NCBI GenBank assembly: GCA_903913285.1
Contig: CAIWKO010000048.1
Location: 1 to 64,000 of the forward strand
From: an uncultured Bacteroidales bacterium
GTDB taxonomy: Bacteria; Bacteroidota; Bacteroidia; Bacteroidales; CAIWKO01
Length of the DNA: 64,000 bases
Direction: 5' to 3'
The notes beneath the pieces are model-generated. The model was not told the origin of the DNA. It saw only the letters and a program-made list of their open reading frames with translations, and ran no database searches. Shown one piece after another: positions 1 to 7,754 of this stretch. The number at the start of each line of letters is the position of its first letter. Within the stretch, counting starts at the first letter, position 1. A program made the translations under genes and the position numbers.

Positions 1-352
1 TTTGTTTTTGAAAAACACTTAAGAACGGCGTGTCCCTGTCCGCCCATTGGCGGAGAAATGCGGCCCAAACGGATTTCTGTTATTTTATAATACTTGATTT
101 CCAATCAGTAATAAAAACTTGTCATTGGTAGCAGTCGTTCCCTTTCAGTCAGGCTGAGCAGATTCTCCTGAAACGATAGTGTAAGGAGAAGATTGTCGAA
201 GTCGGCTGAAAGACTGGCGTGTCCCCGCCCGACTAATCAGGCGGGCCTGTCCGCCCTTTGGCGGAGAAGTGAGACCACAATTCGCCACCAAGACTCAAAG
301 ACACTAAGAAACACAAAGAAACGCTTCCAATTTTCCCAGCCCCATCGGCCTG

Positions 353-452
353 TCCGCCTTTCGGCGGAGGCGTCATATTGGTAGTCAGGGGCAACGCCCC
401 TGGTAAAAATCACCCCCACAACCCTCCATCCCCGATAGGCCTGTCCCCTCCA
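353..452. repeat. Composite palindromic repeat, copy 1
   Basis: A TCCGCC/GGCGGA hairpin (353-368) is followed by 'cattttggtag'-like sequence, a perfect CAGGGGC/GCCCCTG hairpin with a 3-nt loop (386-402), 'taaaaatca', C-rich sequence and 'ggcctgtcc'. The same modules, with a second hairpin placed after rather than before the central one, recur at about 58465-58556, so this is a dispersed composite element. Confidence 0.7.
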
Positions 453-457
453 TGCCT

Positions 458-483
458 TAGGATAAATTCATGAATTTATCCTA
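458..483. repeat. 26-bp perfect palindrome (TAGGATAAATTC family), copy 1
   Basis: Positions 458-483 are exactly self-complementary: TAGGATAAATTC joined directly to its reverse complement through an AT centre. A second copy with an 'ac' centre lies at 1459-1484 and is also followed by 'cac'. In single-stranded DNA or RNA it would form a long hairpin. No U-tract follows, so it is not a typical terminator. Confidence 0.75.
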
Positions 484-634
484 CACCCCTCGCTGCAGCC
501 TTTATGGATAGACCGACGCAGGCAGGAGCCTTGCGCCGAACGGGGATCAACAAAGGCGATGTTCTACCCTAAGGGTTTATAAAATTTTGTGTCTTTACCA
601 CAATTAACGCATTTTATATTATATCCTTCTTTCA

Positions 635-1153
635 TTATTTTGTAAAAGAGATATTACCAAGTGAAGATAATGTTCTACTCATGACAGAAAAATCAGTAAT
701 AGTATTTGGCAACTTGAATAAAACTTCTAAATCATTCTTAACCACATCTGATTTTACATCAAGACTAACACTCATATTACCATATTTTCCGTCAAATTCA
801 TTTGTAATCCATGAATTTCCCAGTTTTATAGAGGTAGAAGGAATTGTATAAATCGAGATTCCAAAATCATACATAGCAACAAAATCAGTTGGCCTTAACA
901 CCCATTTTGTTCCTATTTTTCCAGTATAATTTAATTTAACAATTACAAGTTGATTCCCTTTTTCTGGTTTAATGAAATCAGAAATTATCATAATTGAATC
1001 TACTTTTTGCACGCCAGTTATTGAAAATAGGATTTTATCATTCAAGACTATTTGTTCATGACTTAAAGGAACCTCTTTAGTTATTATTTGTGAAATTCCA
1101 AACAATGGCAAACATAATAAATAGGATAAAAGATACAAATGATTTATTTTCAT
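635..1153 (-). CDS. Exported protein of unknown function
   Basis: The predicted protein has 172 residues. Residues 1-21 form a signal peptide (basic start, Leu-rich core, ending GISQ), so it is probably periplasmic or surface-located. The rest looks beta-rich with no membrane segment, Cys motif or catalytic signature. The pattern (a conserved-sounding 'LVIVKLNYTG' strand after an 'F-S-I-T-G' start) weakly recalls DUF4352-like immunoglobulin folds, but I would not assign it. The ATG at 1153 is the natural start because the signal peptide begins there. The remnant of a T9SS-exported protein lies only 22 bp upstream on the same strand. Confidence 0.7.
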   Translation of the reverse strand: MKINHLYLLSYLLCLPLFGISQIITKEVPLSHEQIVLNDKILFSITGVQKVDSIMIISDFIKPEKGNQLVIVKLNYTGKIGTKWVLRPTDFVAMYDFGISIYTIPSTSIKLGNSWITNEFDGKYGNMSVSLDVKSDVVKNDLEVLFKLPNTITDFSVMSRTLSSLGNISFTK

Positions 1154-1175
1154 AATTCAATCCTCCAAAATTAAT

Positions 1176-1331
1176 TTATTGTTTTATAAATTTCCTTGTT
1201 ACAATTTTTTTATTTGTCGTTGCTTTAAATATATAAACACCTCGCTCGCGACCTATCCCGACGCGTGCCCATGATACAACATTCATTTTACCGTATTGCA
1301 CTGTAAAGATATATTTTTTCAATAAAACAAA
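1176..1331 (-). pseudogene. Remnant of a T9SS C-terminal sorting domain, interrupted by a repeat
   Basis: Read on the minus strand, 1241 down to 1176 encodes GVYIFKATTNKK, then IVTRKFIKQ and a stop. This is the last beta-hairpin of a type A T9SS sorting domain; complete genes in this window end in KKFIKQ (11911) and SKFIKE (14278). Upstream, 1242-1280 encodes an Arg-rich run (WARVGIGRER) that comes from a GC-rich dispersed repeat and replaces the usual 'V-x-x-L-x-x-G' stretch. The frame closes at 1332 with no start codon or earlier domain, so only about 50 codons survive. No promoter is visible and it is probably not translated. Confidence 0.6.
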
Positions 1332-1458
1332 TTAAATATTAATTTATTTTCTTCTGATTTTTAATGATGGAGGCGATAGGGCAGTAGAGCAACTGAATTA
1401 TTTTCTCTGGTCATAGGCACAGCCTAAGCCCAACAGATGGCATCTCCCCTCCTCGCCG

Positions 1459-1484
1459 TAGGATAAATTCACGAATTTATCCTA
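1459..1484. repeat. 26-bp palindrome (TAGGATAAATTC family), copy 2
   Basis: Nearly the same as 458-483, with one centre base changed (ac instead of at). Both copies are preceded by a C-rich stretch and followed by 'cac', so the repeat extends a little beyond the palindrome. Confidence 0.75.
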
Positions 1485-1588
1485 CACTGCCTGTTCCAAA
1501 GGCTATCTATCTCCCTCAAAATTATTTTCTCTTTTATTTCTTGTTTAATAAATCTATTCCTTTTAAATTTGTCGTTTAATATCAAAAT

Positions 1589-4500
1589 ATGCCATTCTTT
1601 CAAAATTCCGTAATTACAAAATATTTAAAAACTCAAGACAAGCAAGCGCTTGCCGATGCATATACTAAATTCAAAGCACATTTTTTCAATTCCACAATTC
1701 AGGAAAATATTCGCAACAGTAAAGAAGAACAATATCAGGAAGGTTTCATCACCGATCTGTTTGTAAATATTTTGGGATATACTAAAAATCCCGCACCTAA
1801 TTTCAACATAACAACCGAATACAAAAACATCAAAGATGCAAAAAAGGCTGATGGAGCTATAATAATCAATAATGTTGTTAAAGCGGTTATTGAACTCAAA
1901 GGAACCGATACAACCGATTTAGGTAAAATAGAAGAACAGGCATTTGGTTATAAAAACAATCAGCCTCAATGTGTTTATGTTATCATTTCGAATTTCGAAA
2001 AACTTCGGTTTTATATTGATAATGCTATCGAACATTTGGAGTTCAATTTGTTTACCCTGTCGGAAGAGGAATTTGAACTATTGTATTTATGTCTGGCTTC
2101 CACTAATATTGAAAAGGGGCTTCCAAGGCAGCTTAAAGACGAATCCTTAAGTACTGAGGATACTATAACTAAAAAGCTGTATTCCGATTATTCTGCTTTC
2201 AGAAGAATTTTATTTCAAAATATTCTTGAACAAAATCCACAGTTCGATAAACTTATATTACTTAAAAAAACTCAGAAACTGCTCGATAGGTTTTTATTTG
2301 TGTTTTTTGCAGAAGATCGCCAATTATTACCCCCAAATTCAATTCGCACTATTCTCGATCAATGGGAACAATTAAAAGACCTCGACAGATATACACCCTT
2401 GTATGAAAGGTTTATTCTTTACTTCGGCTACATGAATATCGGGCGCAAAGGCAAGTTTTATGATATTTTTGGTTATAACGGTGGTCTGTTTGCTCCCGAT
2501 AAAATATTGGATAGCATAAAAGTTGATGATAGCATTTTGTATGAGCATACATTAAAGCTTAGCAATTATGATTTCGACAGCGAAGTAGACGTAAATATAT
2601 TAGGTCATATTTTCGAACATAGTTTAAATGAGATCGAAGAAATTCAATCAGAACTGCAAGGTAACGAGCTCGACAAATCAAAAACCAAACGCAAGAAAGA
2701 CGGGATATTTTATACACCAAAATACATAACTAAGTATATCGTTGAAAATACTGTCGGCAAACTTTGTACCGAGAAAAAAGCTGCGCTTCAGATAAATGAA
2801 GAAGATTATACCGGCGATAAAAGAATTCAAAAACAAACCAAACAAGCCTTAGCCGATAAACTTACTGCTTATCGCAATTGGCTTTTGCAACTTAAAATCT
2901 GCGACCCTGCTTGCGGTTCAGGTGCTTTTCTAAATCAGGCTTTAGATTTCCTTATTAACGAGCATCGTTATATTGACGAACTGCAAGCAAAATTATTTGG
3001 TGCATCATTAGTTCTGAGTGATATCGAAAACAGTATTCTGGAAAACAATTTGTTTGGAGTTGATTTAAACGAAGAAAGTGTCGATATTGCCCGCCTTTCT
3101 CTTTGGCTGCGCACTGCCCGCCCAAATCGTAAGCTAAACGATTTGAGTAAAAACATCAAATGTGGCAATTCATTGATTGATGATCCAACCATAGCAGGCG
3201 ATAAAGCTTTTAATTGGTTTATCGAATTTCCGCAGGTTTTTCCTTTCTATCGCAAACCAAAAGTTGAAGCGTCCAAAAAAGAATTTGAGGACAATGAATT
3301 TTCTGACGATATACAAGAACCTTCTTATTCTTATAAAGAAAACAGCAAAGGTTATGATAAATATGGCTTTGATGTGGTTATTGGAAATCCGCCGTATGTC
3401 CAACTCCAAAGCATGGGCGTAATGAGCGATATGCTCAAAAATTGTGGTTACAAATCTTATGACAAGGGAGCCGACTTGTACTGCATCTTTACCGAACGTG
3501 GTTATAAATTGCTAAAGCATGGCGGGCTGCAATCCTTCATTATGCCCAACAAATGGATGTTGGTGGCGTATGGCAAACCTTTGCGAAAATTTCTTTCTAA
3601 AACCGGATTGCGTCAGGTACTCAACTTCGGCGATGTGCAATTTTTTGCAGAAGCTGCAACAATTGTATGCATTTTCGTTACGCAAAAAGGCGAACCGAAT
3701 GATAATGTAAAAGTTTTATCGCTCAATCAGAAAACATATAAAGGTGATTTTCTTTCTGAGGTAGCAAGCAACATTTACGAATATCCCTCCACCAATTTTG
3801 GCGAAACCGAATGGAGTATCCGACCATTTAATGACGCTCAAAAGATAGAGCAGATGAAGCTTAACGGAATTGAATTGAAGTATCTGCCAATATCAATTTA
3901 CAGAGGAATACTTACGGGCTACAATGATGCTTTTTACATAAATGAAGAAACACGCGAAAAGCTAATTGCAGCCGATGCAAAAAGTGCGGAAATTATTAAG
4001 CCAATGGTACGTGGTAGAGATATTACACCTTATGGAATAACAGGGTTTGAGTATTTGATTTGCACATTTCCTTCAATAAAATTGGATATCGAGAACTACC
4101 CCGCTATCAAACAACATTTGCTTTCATTTGGATATAACCGATTGAATCAAACTGGTGAACCGGGAGCACGAAAAAAAACAAGTGGTAAATGGTTTGAAAT
4201 ACAAGACGCCATTAGTTACTACAAAGAATTTGCCAAACCTAAAATAATATATCCAAACATGACTTCAGTGTTCCCTTTCATGTATGATGAAACGGGAATG
4301 TTAAGTAATCAAAAATGTTTTATCCTCACTGCAAACGATGAATCTGTTTCACTACAATTTCTCACGGCTTTACTCAATTCTTCTTTGACAAAACTTTGGA
4401 TTTACTACAACTGTCCCGAACTTCTGGGTGGTACACGTGAAATCAGTAAAGTCTATTTCGAGCATTTCCCCATTCCGCAAGCAAACGATAACCAGACCGC

Positions 4501-4852
4501 CAAACTTGCACAACTTGCAATCCAACGAACCCAATTAACTGTCAACCAGCAAATCCTTTGCTTGAAATTTACACACAACATCCAACGCGAATTTTCATTA
4601 GTCGATTTGCCGGGCAAACTTCAAAATTGGTATCTGTTATCCTTTGCCGAATTCCTTAAAGAACTTGAAAAAAAGAAAATAAAACTATCTCTTACTAAAA
4701 AAGCCGAATGGGAAGAATATTTCCAACAGGAAAGCAAAAAAACCCTCGACCTCAAAAACCAAATTGAAACCACTGACAAAGAAATTGACCAAATGGTATA
4801 TCAATTATACGGCCTAACAGAAGAAGAAATTAAAATTGTGGAAGGAAAATGA
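1589..4852 (+). CDS. Type IIG restriction-modification enzyme (Eco57I-like)
   Basis: This 1087-residue single-chain enzyme probably both cuts and methylates DNA. The N-terminal part carries a PD-(D/E)xK nuclease signature: Asp88, then Glu102-Leu-Lys104 in 'IELKG', as in HsdR_N-like nucleases. The gamma-type adenine methyltransferase follows, with SAM-binding motif DPACGSG at 439-445 and catalytic NPPY at 600-603 (N6-adenine methylation). The C-terminal part (about 770-960) resembles the TaqI-like target-recognition domain (GRDITPYG, then GGTREISKVYFEHFPIP), followed by a charged helical tail. Length is typical for the family. No separate methylase or specificity gene is adjacent, which fits a stand-alone type IIG system. 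The stop overlaps the next gene's start (ATGA). Target site unknown. A BREX PglX role is less likely, since no brx genes are present. Confidence 0.9.
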   Translation: MPFFQNSVITKYLKTQDKQALADAYTKFKAHFFNSTIQENIRNSKEEQYQEGFITDLFVNILGYTKNPAPNFNITTEYKNIKDAKKADGAIIINNVVKAVIELKGTDTTDLGKIEEQAFGYKNNQPQCVYVIISNFEKLRFYIDNAIEHLEFNLFTLSEEEFELLYLCLASTNIEKGLPRQLKDESLSTEDTITKKLYSDYSAFRRILFQNILEQNPQFDKLILLKKTQKLLDRFLFVFFAEDRQLLPPNSIRTILDQWEQLKDLDRYTPLYERFILYFGYMNIGRKGKFYDIFGYNGGLFAPDKILDSIKVDDSILYEHTLKLSNYDFDSEVDVNILGHIFEHSLNEIEEIQSELQGNELDKSKTKRKKDGIFYTPKYITKYIVENTVGKLCTEKKAALQINEEDYTGDKRIQKQTKQALADKLTAYRNWLLQLKICDPACGSGAFLNQALDFLINEHRYIDELQAKLFGASLVLSDIENSILENNLFGVDLNEESVDIARLSLWLRTARPNRKLNDLSKNIKCGNSLIDDPTIAGDKAFNWFIEFPQVFPFYRKPKVEASKKEFEDNEFSDDIQEPSYSYKENSKGYDKYGFDVVIGNPPYVQLQSMGVMSDMLKNCGYKSYDKGADLYCIFTERGYKLLKHGGLQSFIMPNKWMLVAYGKPLRKFLSKTGLRQVLNFGDVQFFAEAATIVCIFVTQKGEPNDNVKVLSLNQKTYKGDFLSEVASNIYEYPSTNFGETEWSIRPFNDAQKIEQMKLNGIELKYLPISIYRGILTGYNDAFYINEETREKLIAADAKSAEIIKPMVRGRDITPYGITGFEYLICTFPSIKLDIENYPAIKQHLLSFGYNRLNQTGEPGARKKTSGKWFEIQDAISYYKEFAKPKIIYPNMTSVFPFMYDETGMLSNQKCFILTANDESVSLQFLTALLNSSLTKLWIYYNCPELLGGTREISKVYFEHFPIPQANDNQTAKLAQLAIQRTQLTVNQQILCLKFTHNIQREFSLVDLPGKLQNWYLLSFAEFLKELEKKKIKLSLTKKAEWEEYFQQESKKTLDLKNQIETTDKEIDQMVYQLYGLTEEEIKIVEGK

Positions 4853-5130
4853 AGCCAAAACATTTTTTAAAATCCTTAAAAAAAAGTTTTAAATTACAGC
4901 ATTTTACTAATTGGGCTACAATAGTTGGAACTATTGGTACACTATTTTTTGCTGGATATACTATTTACTTAACAAAAGAAATAGATCGAACTGACAAAAA
5001 AGTCAATCTTTTAGAGAAATTAGTTAGTAAATCAGATACAACTAATTCTCCGCTCGCGGGGAAATGCTTTCCCCGTGTCAGAAAAAAACTCAATCATCCT
5101 AATCATTTAATCAGCGTAATCAGCTGTTAA
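4849..5130 (+). CDS. Small membrane protein with a repeat-derived tail
   Basis: A 93-codon frame starts within the stop of the restriction gene (ATGA overlap), so it is probably translationally coupled to it. Residues 1-17 are strongly basic, about 20-42 form a membrane helix (WATIVGTIGTLFFAGYTIYL), and 43-62 form a charged helix. From about codon 67 the coding sequence is repeat DNA: a CGCGGGGAAATG/CTTTCCCCG hairpin (5049-5078) and an 'aatcat...aatcag' repeat (5092-5138), both present elsewhere in non-coding DNA. The native C-terminus has probably been lost. Function unknown; a link to restriction is suggested only by position. Confidence 0.55.
   Translation: MKPKHFLKSLKKSFKLQHFTNWATIVGTIGTLFFAGYTIYLTKEIDRTDKKVNLLEKLVSKSDTTNSPLAGKCFPRVRKKLNHPNHLISVISC
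5049..5078. repeat. CGCGGGGAAATG hairpin repeat, copy 1
   Basis: The 30 bases are identical to 5673-5702. The core CGGGGAAA-tgc-TTTCCCCG is a perfect 8-bp stem with a 3-nt loop. This copy lies inside the reading frame at 4849-5130. Confidence 0.8.
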
Positions 5131-5138
5131 GACAATTT
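5092..5138. repeat. 'aatcat/aatcag' dispersed repeat, copy 1
   Basis: The pattern is aatcat-cct-aatcat-tt-aatcag-cgt-aatcag, then 'ctgttaagacaattt'. Close relatives occur at 58408-58456 and 58566-58612. The internal spacing is 8-9 bp. It supplies the last codons and stop of the 93-codon frame. Confidence 0.7.
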
Positions 5139-5181
5139 TCTTGCAGTTTCTTTACAATCTTTTTTTTTTACCTATCTGATA

Positions 5182-5544
5182 TTAATGTGGCAAAGTAAAT
5201 GATATAGTAGTATGGTTTGTTGCACCTGAACCTCCTACTTCCCAAATAGTATAATCACTATCTTTTTTTCCATGAGCATATTTATAACCATAAACTTCAA
5301 AGAACCATGCGGTGCCAGCTGGTCCAGAAGGAGTTAGTGTTATCAAAATATCATCTCCTTCATTAGCATCGAATTCCCCACTTTTATACACTGTGCCGGC
5401 AACAGCCCCATTTATGGAGTATGAAATTGAAGTTATATTGCCCATTGCATCAATATCTAATTTATAGGCAGTTTCTTTTTTACAAGAACCAAATAGAAAT
5501 AAAATCCCTGAAAGCATTAAAACAATCAATGTTAGTTTTTTCAT
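5182..5544 (-). CDS. Putative lipoprotein of unknown function
   Basis: This 120-residue protein has a lipoprotein signal: a hydrophobic stretch ending LFGSC with Cys21 as the lipidated residue, followed by KKE. The mature part is beta-rich, with a strand-turn-strand 'YKLDIDAMGN' start and a Gly/Asn/Thr-rich end. No enzyme motif is visible. It resembles the many small single-domain lipoproteins of Bacteroidetes. The start ATG at 5544 is set by the signal peptide. It probably forms its own transcription unit. Confidence 0.75.
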   Translation of the reverse strand: MKKLTLIVLMLSGILFLFGSCKKETAYKLDIDAMGNITSISYSINGAVAGTVYKSGEFDANEGDDILITLTPSGPAGTAWFFEVYGYKYAHGKKDSDYTIWEVGGSGATNHTTISFTLPH

Positions 5545-5672
5545 GATACATTTTTTGGTTAATATTTATAAATTTGGACGGGACAATATACACAATAATA
5601 TAAAAGTTATTCCATAAATATAAGAATATTTATGCATAGTGCTTAATTATTTTTCAATATGCCTTATAGAAC

Positions 5673-5720
5673 TCCGCTCGCGGGGAAATGCTTTCCCCGT
5701 GTTTAGCGTCTCCCGACGCG
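5673..5720. repeat. CGCGGGGAAATG hairpin plus TCCCGACGCGTGTG, copy 2
   Basis: Positions 5673-5702 match 5049-5078 exactly. The extension TCTCCCGACGCGTGTG (5705-5720) recurs in reverse at 9092-9107, and a diverged form is at about 1242-1267. This is probably the fullest copy of the element in the window. Confidence 0.75.
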
Positions 5721-5841
5721 TGTGTAACCACTCCAACCCATTCACACCCACAAATTTAAAATTTAATTCAATAACTCCTACAAAACATATAAAATTTTTT
5801 CCTCCAAACCCCTTTTCTCCCTTTTTCTCCCGCCTAAAATC

Positions 5842-5869
5842 ATGGCTCGTGGCTAATGGCTCTTGGCTT
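5842..5869. repeat. Heptamer tandem repeat (atggctc type)
   Basis: Four 7-bp units in register: atggctc, gtggcta, atggctc, ttggctt. Almost the same units in the same order reappear at 59709-59736. Confidence 0.75.
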
Positions 5870-6412
5870 CCTTCTGAATTCCAAAATCCCGCCTCATCCA
5901 ATTAAATCCCGCCCTTTGCTTGTCCTTTTCATTTTTTCGCAGAAAAAAAGTGCGTCGGCCTGTCCAAACGGCGGGCCGGCGTTGGCTGTGAATGAAAAAA
6001 ATTTAGAAAATCGTAAAAGGCGTTTACGTTTCCGCCTACCGGCGGACTACTTTTACTGATTTTCTTATTTTTTTCAGAGCGCGTTGAAGCTTCGTTTGGA
6101 TTGTCCTTTTCTTTGGTTCGTTTCTTTTTGACATAAAAAGAAATGAACAAAACTAAACAAAAGTAAAACCTAACCTCGGTCGGCTTCGACACGCTGTTCA
6201 AAAGTTATTACATAATAATGGTTTCCGGTCGAACAGCGGCTCTGCCTGACCGTAATTTTAACTCCCAACTCTACTCACTCTAGTCTCTTCTCCGTGTCTC
6301 TCCGTGCTCTCCGTGCCTCTGTGGTTTCCTAACTCCCAACTTTAGGCACCTGCCCGACTGAAGTCTTTCAGGCGGGCTTTAAGTACTTTAGTCACTCTAC
6401 CTCACTTCCTCC

Positions 6413-7123
6413 TCACTCCAAAACCTCCTCCAATCTGCAATAACCGTGATTTATCGCGTATTTCAACAACGCACGTACATTACTCACCCCTGTCTTCAAA
6501 TTAATAGTCTTATGATGAGTCCTCACCGTGTCTTTCGATATAAAAAGCTCTACGGCTATCTGCTTATCAGTATAATTCTTGGCAACCATTATCATAATCT
6601 CAACCTCTCGTTTCGTCAATTTATCCTCTTCCTCTTCAAACTTCCTCTGTCGTATCTCTTGTTGCATCTTGCTCAGATGTCCGTCCGTCAAAAAATTCTC
6701 ATCCACGTGCATACCGCTCCCCAATATCAAATTCCGCTTGTCATCCGCGCTTTCCTTCCACATTTTCAAACAACCCGCCACCAAATAACCATTCCCCTCC
6801 ACATCCTTCCCCTCAAAAACCACCGATTGTTTCTCCCCTTTCGTTCTCAGCTTTCTCACTGCATCCCGCAGCGCCGCCATATCATCAGCCGCTATATAGG
6901 TCTTAAACAGATCTCCGTTCAGCCCAAAACATTCCTCCTGACTGATCCCTATCAATTTCGAAATCGAATGGCTAACCCACAGCAAGTTCATCGTATCTGC
7001 CTCACAAACAAACAACAAGTTCGGGCTATCCTTAAAAACTTCTGCCAATATTTCTGCCGTCAACTTACCCGAAAAATCGTCGCGTTTACAGAAATATTCT
7101 GTTTCATGCATCTTATTTTTCAT
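6413..7123 (-). CDS. PAS-domain LuxR-type transcription regulator
   Basis: This is a 236-residue cytoplasmic regulator with no signal peptide. A PAS fold spans about residues 20-135 and starts 'SPNLLFVCEADTMNLLWVS', the usual PAS entry with a 'GISQEECFG' helix. A Glu/Lys-rich linker (about 148-165) leads to a LuxR/GerE helix-turn-helix (about 165-232: LTKREVEIMIMVAKNYTDKQIA, then SKDTVRTHHKTI). It should bind DNA through this domain. There is no receiver Asp domain, so it is not a classic response regulator. The ligand of the PAS domain and the target genes are unknown. The next gene on the same strand is far away, so it stands alone. Confidence 0.85.
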   Translation of the reverse strand: MKNKMHETEYFCKRDDFSGKLTAEILAEVFKDSPNLLFVCEADTMNLLWVSHSISKLIGISQEECFGLNGDLFKTYIAADDMAALRDAVRKLRTKGEKQSVVFEGKDVEGNGYLVAGCLKMWKESADDKRNLILGSGMHVDENFLTDGHLSKMQQEIRQRKFEEEEDKLTKREVEIMIMVAKNYTDKQIAVELFISKDTVRTHHKTINLKTGVSNVRALLKYAINHGYCRLEEVLE

Positions 7124-7228
7124 AAGCCGTAGTAAAAACTATGCTAAAATTATTACTTTTTTTTTATGCGTATATGCATTTTATAAAAAATACCGCCTAT
7201 GCGGTATATACATCACCTTCAAACGATC

Positions 7229-7236
7229 TAATTTTG
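7229..7236 (+). promoter_or_regulatory. -7 box TAATTTTG
   Basis: This matches the Bacteroidetes TAnnTTTG consensus. If used, transcription would start near 7243 and run through repeat array 1 into the 403-aa gene. No clear -33 TTG is visible. Confidence 0.4.
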
Positions 7237-7410
7237 TAATTACAAATACAAACTAAAATATCACCTGCAAAAATGGCCACTGCCTCTCTCGCATATCCGC
7301 TCACCGCTTCCGCTGCAATGGCTATAACTACGGGCTTCTCCGCCACTACATCTCCGCTTGTCCAACACCATCCGTTTGCGAACATTTCGAACACGCTTCC
7401 GGCTATTTTG

Positions 7411-7683
7411 CAACCGTCACGAGTTTATTTTCCGCTGTCACGAGTTTTTTTGACTGCATCACGAAATATTTTGACTGTGACACAAAAAAGTTTGAACGTG
7501 ACACTAAAAAATATGACTGTGACACTAAAAAAATTGAACGTGACACAGAAAAAATTGACTGTGACACTAAAAAAATTGAACGTGACACAGAAAAAATTGA
7601 CTGTGACACTAAAAAAATTGACTGTGACACAAATAAAATTGAACGTGACACAAATAAAATTGACTGTGGCACAAGTTTTTCTT
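7411..7683. repeat. 21-bp tandem repeat array 1 (13 units)
   Basis: Thirteen units follow each other at exactly 21 bp. The conserved core is TGACAC or TCAC preceded by 'actg' or 'aacg' and followed by an A-rich tract and TTG. Inner units alternate between the actgTGACACt and aacgTGACACa forms, giving a 42-bp higher-order repeat (7516-7599). A-tracts recurring every 21 bp (two helical turns) should bend the DNA. The array ends 71 bp before the start of the 403-aa gene. There are no spacers, so it is not CRISPR. Confidence 0.9.
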
Positions 7684-7754
7684 CATCTGTTCCCTTTTTT
7701 AGTTCAAATTAATAATTCAAAATTCAAAATATCAACAATTTAAATTAAATTTCT

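Larger units (their letters stand above)
1..634. other. Gene-free, repeat-rich region
   Basis: I see no credible gene here. The stretch is a mosaic of short palindromes: three copies of a TCCGCC-loop-GGCGGA hairpin (39-54, 250-265, 353-368), a GCCCG/CGGGC inverted repeat around 226-246, a CAGGGGC-aac-GCCCCTG hairpin (386-402), and a 26-bp palindrome (458-483). A purine-rich repeat (about 287-330, units like 'acacaaag') also occurs. The 63-codon open frame at 193-384 is made of these repeats and is not believed to be coding. Confidence 0.7.
1154..1588. other. Intergenic region with gene remnant and palindrome
   Basis: It holds the T9SS remnant (1176-1331), a CGCTCGCG...CCCGACGCGTG repeat (1242-1267) related to copies near 5673 and 9091, and the second TAGGATAAATTC palindrome (1459-1484). 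The remaining sequence, including the 100 bp before the restriction gene, is AT-rich. No RNA gene was recognised. Confidence 0.6.
5545..6412. other. Repeat-rich intergenic region
   Basis: No gene is supported in these 868 bases. It contains the second CGCGGGGAAATG hairpin followed by TCTCCCGACGCGTGTG (5673-5720), a 7-bp tandem repeat (5842-5869), a TCCGCC/GGCGGA hairpin (6031-6046), an inverted repeat TTTCTTTTT/AAAAAGAAA (6121-6143), a run of 'ctccgtg' words (6289-6335), and a GCCCG/CGGGC inverted repeat (about 6353-6377). Open frames on both strands here, for example 5929-6201 on the minus strand, are made of this repeat DNA. Confidence 0.65.
7124..7754. other. Intergenic region holding 21-bp repeat array 1
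   Basis: The gap between the LuxR gene and the 403-aa gene contains a plus-strand -7 box (7229-7236), a 130-bp stretch with no recognised feature, the repeat array (7411-7683), and an AT-rich leader of about 70 bp built from 'attcaaa' words. An open frame at 7273-7743 encodes a heptapeptide repeat, but this follows from the 21-bp period. Confidence 0.6.

Noticed and set aside
193-384. 63-codon frame near the window start
   Set aside because: It is built of palindromic repeats with no signal of translation.
1589-5130. BREX or other multi-gene defence island
   Set aside because: The type IIG enzyme has a PglX-like look, but no other BREX, toxin-antitoxin or defence genes accompany it.
5929-6201. 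90-codon minus-strand frame
   Set aside because: It reads through repeat DNA, including a TTTCTTTTT/AAAAAGAAA inverted repeat that looks non-coding.
7273-7743. Open frame encoding a heptapeptide-repeat protein (VTLKKLN type)
   Set aside because: It lies in the 21-bp repeat array, whose period is a multiple of three, so frames stay open on both strands (also 7403-7672 on the minus strand). No signal for translation is seen.
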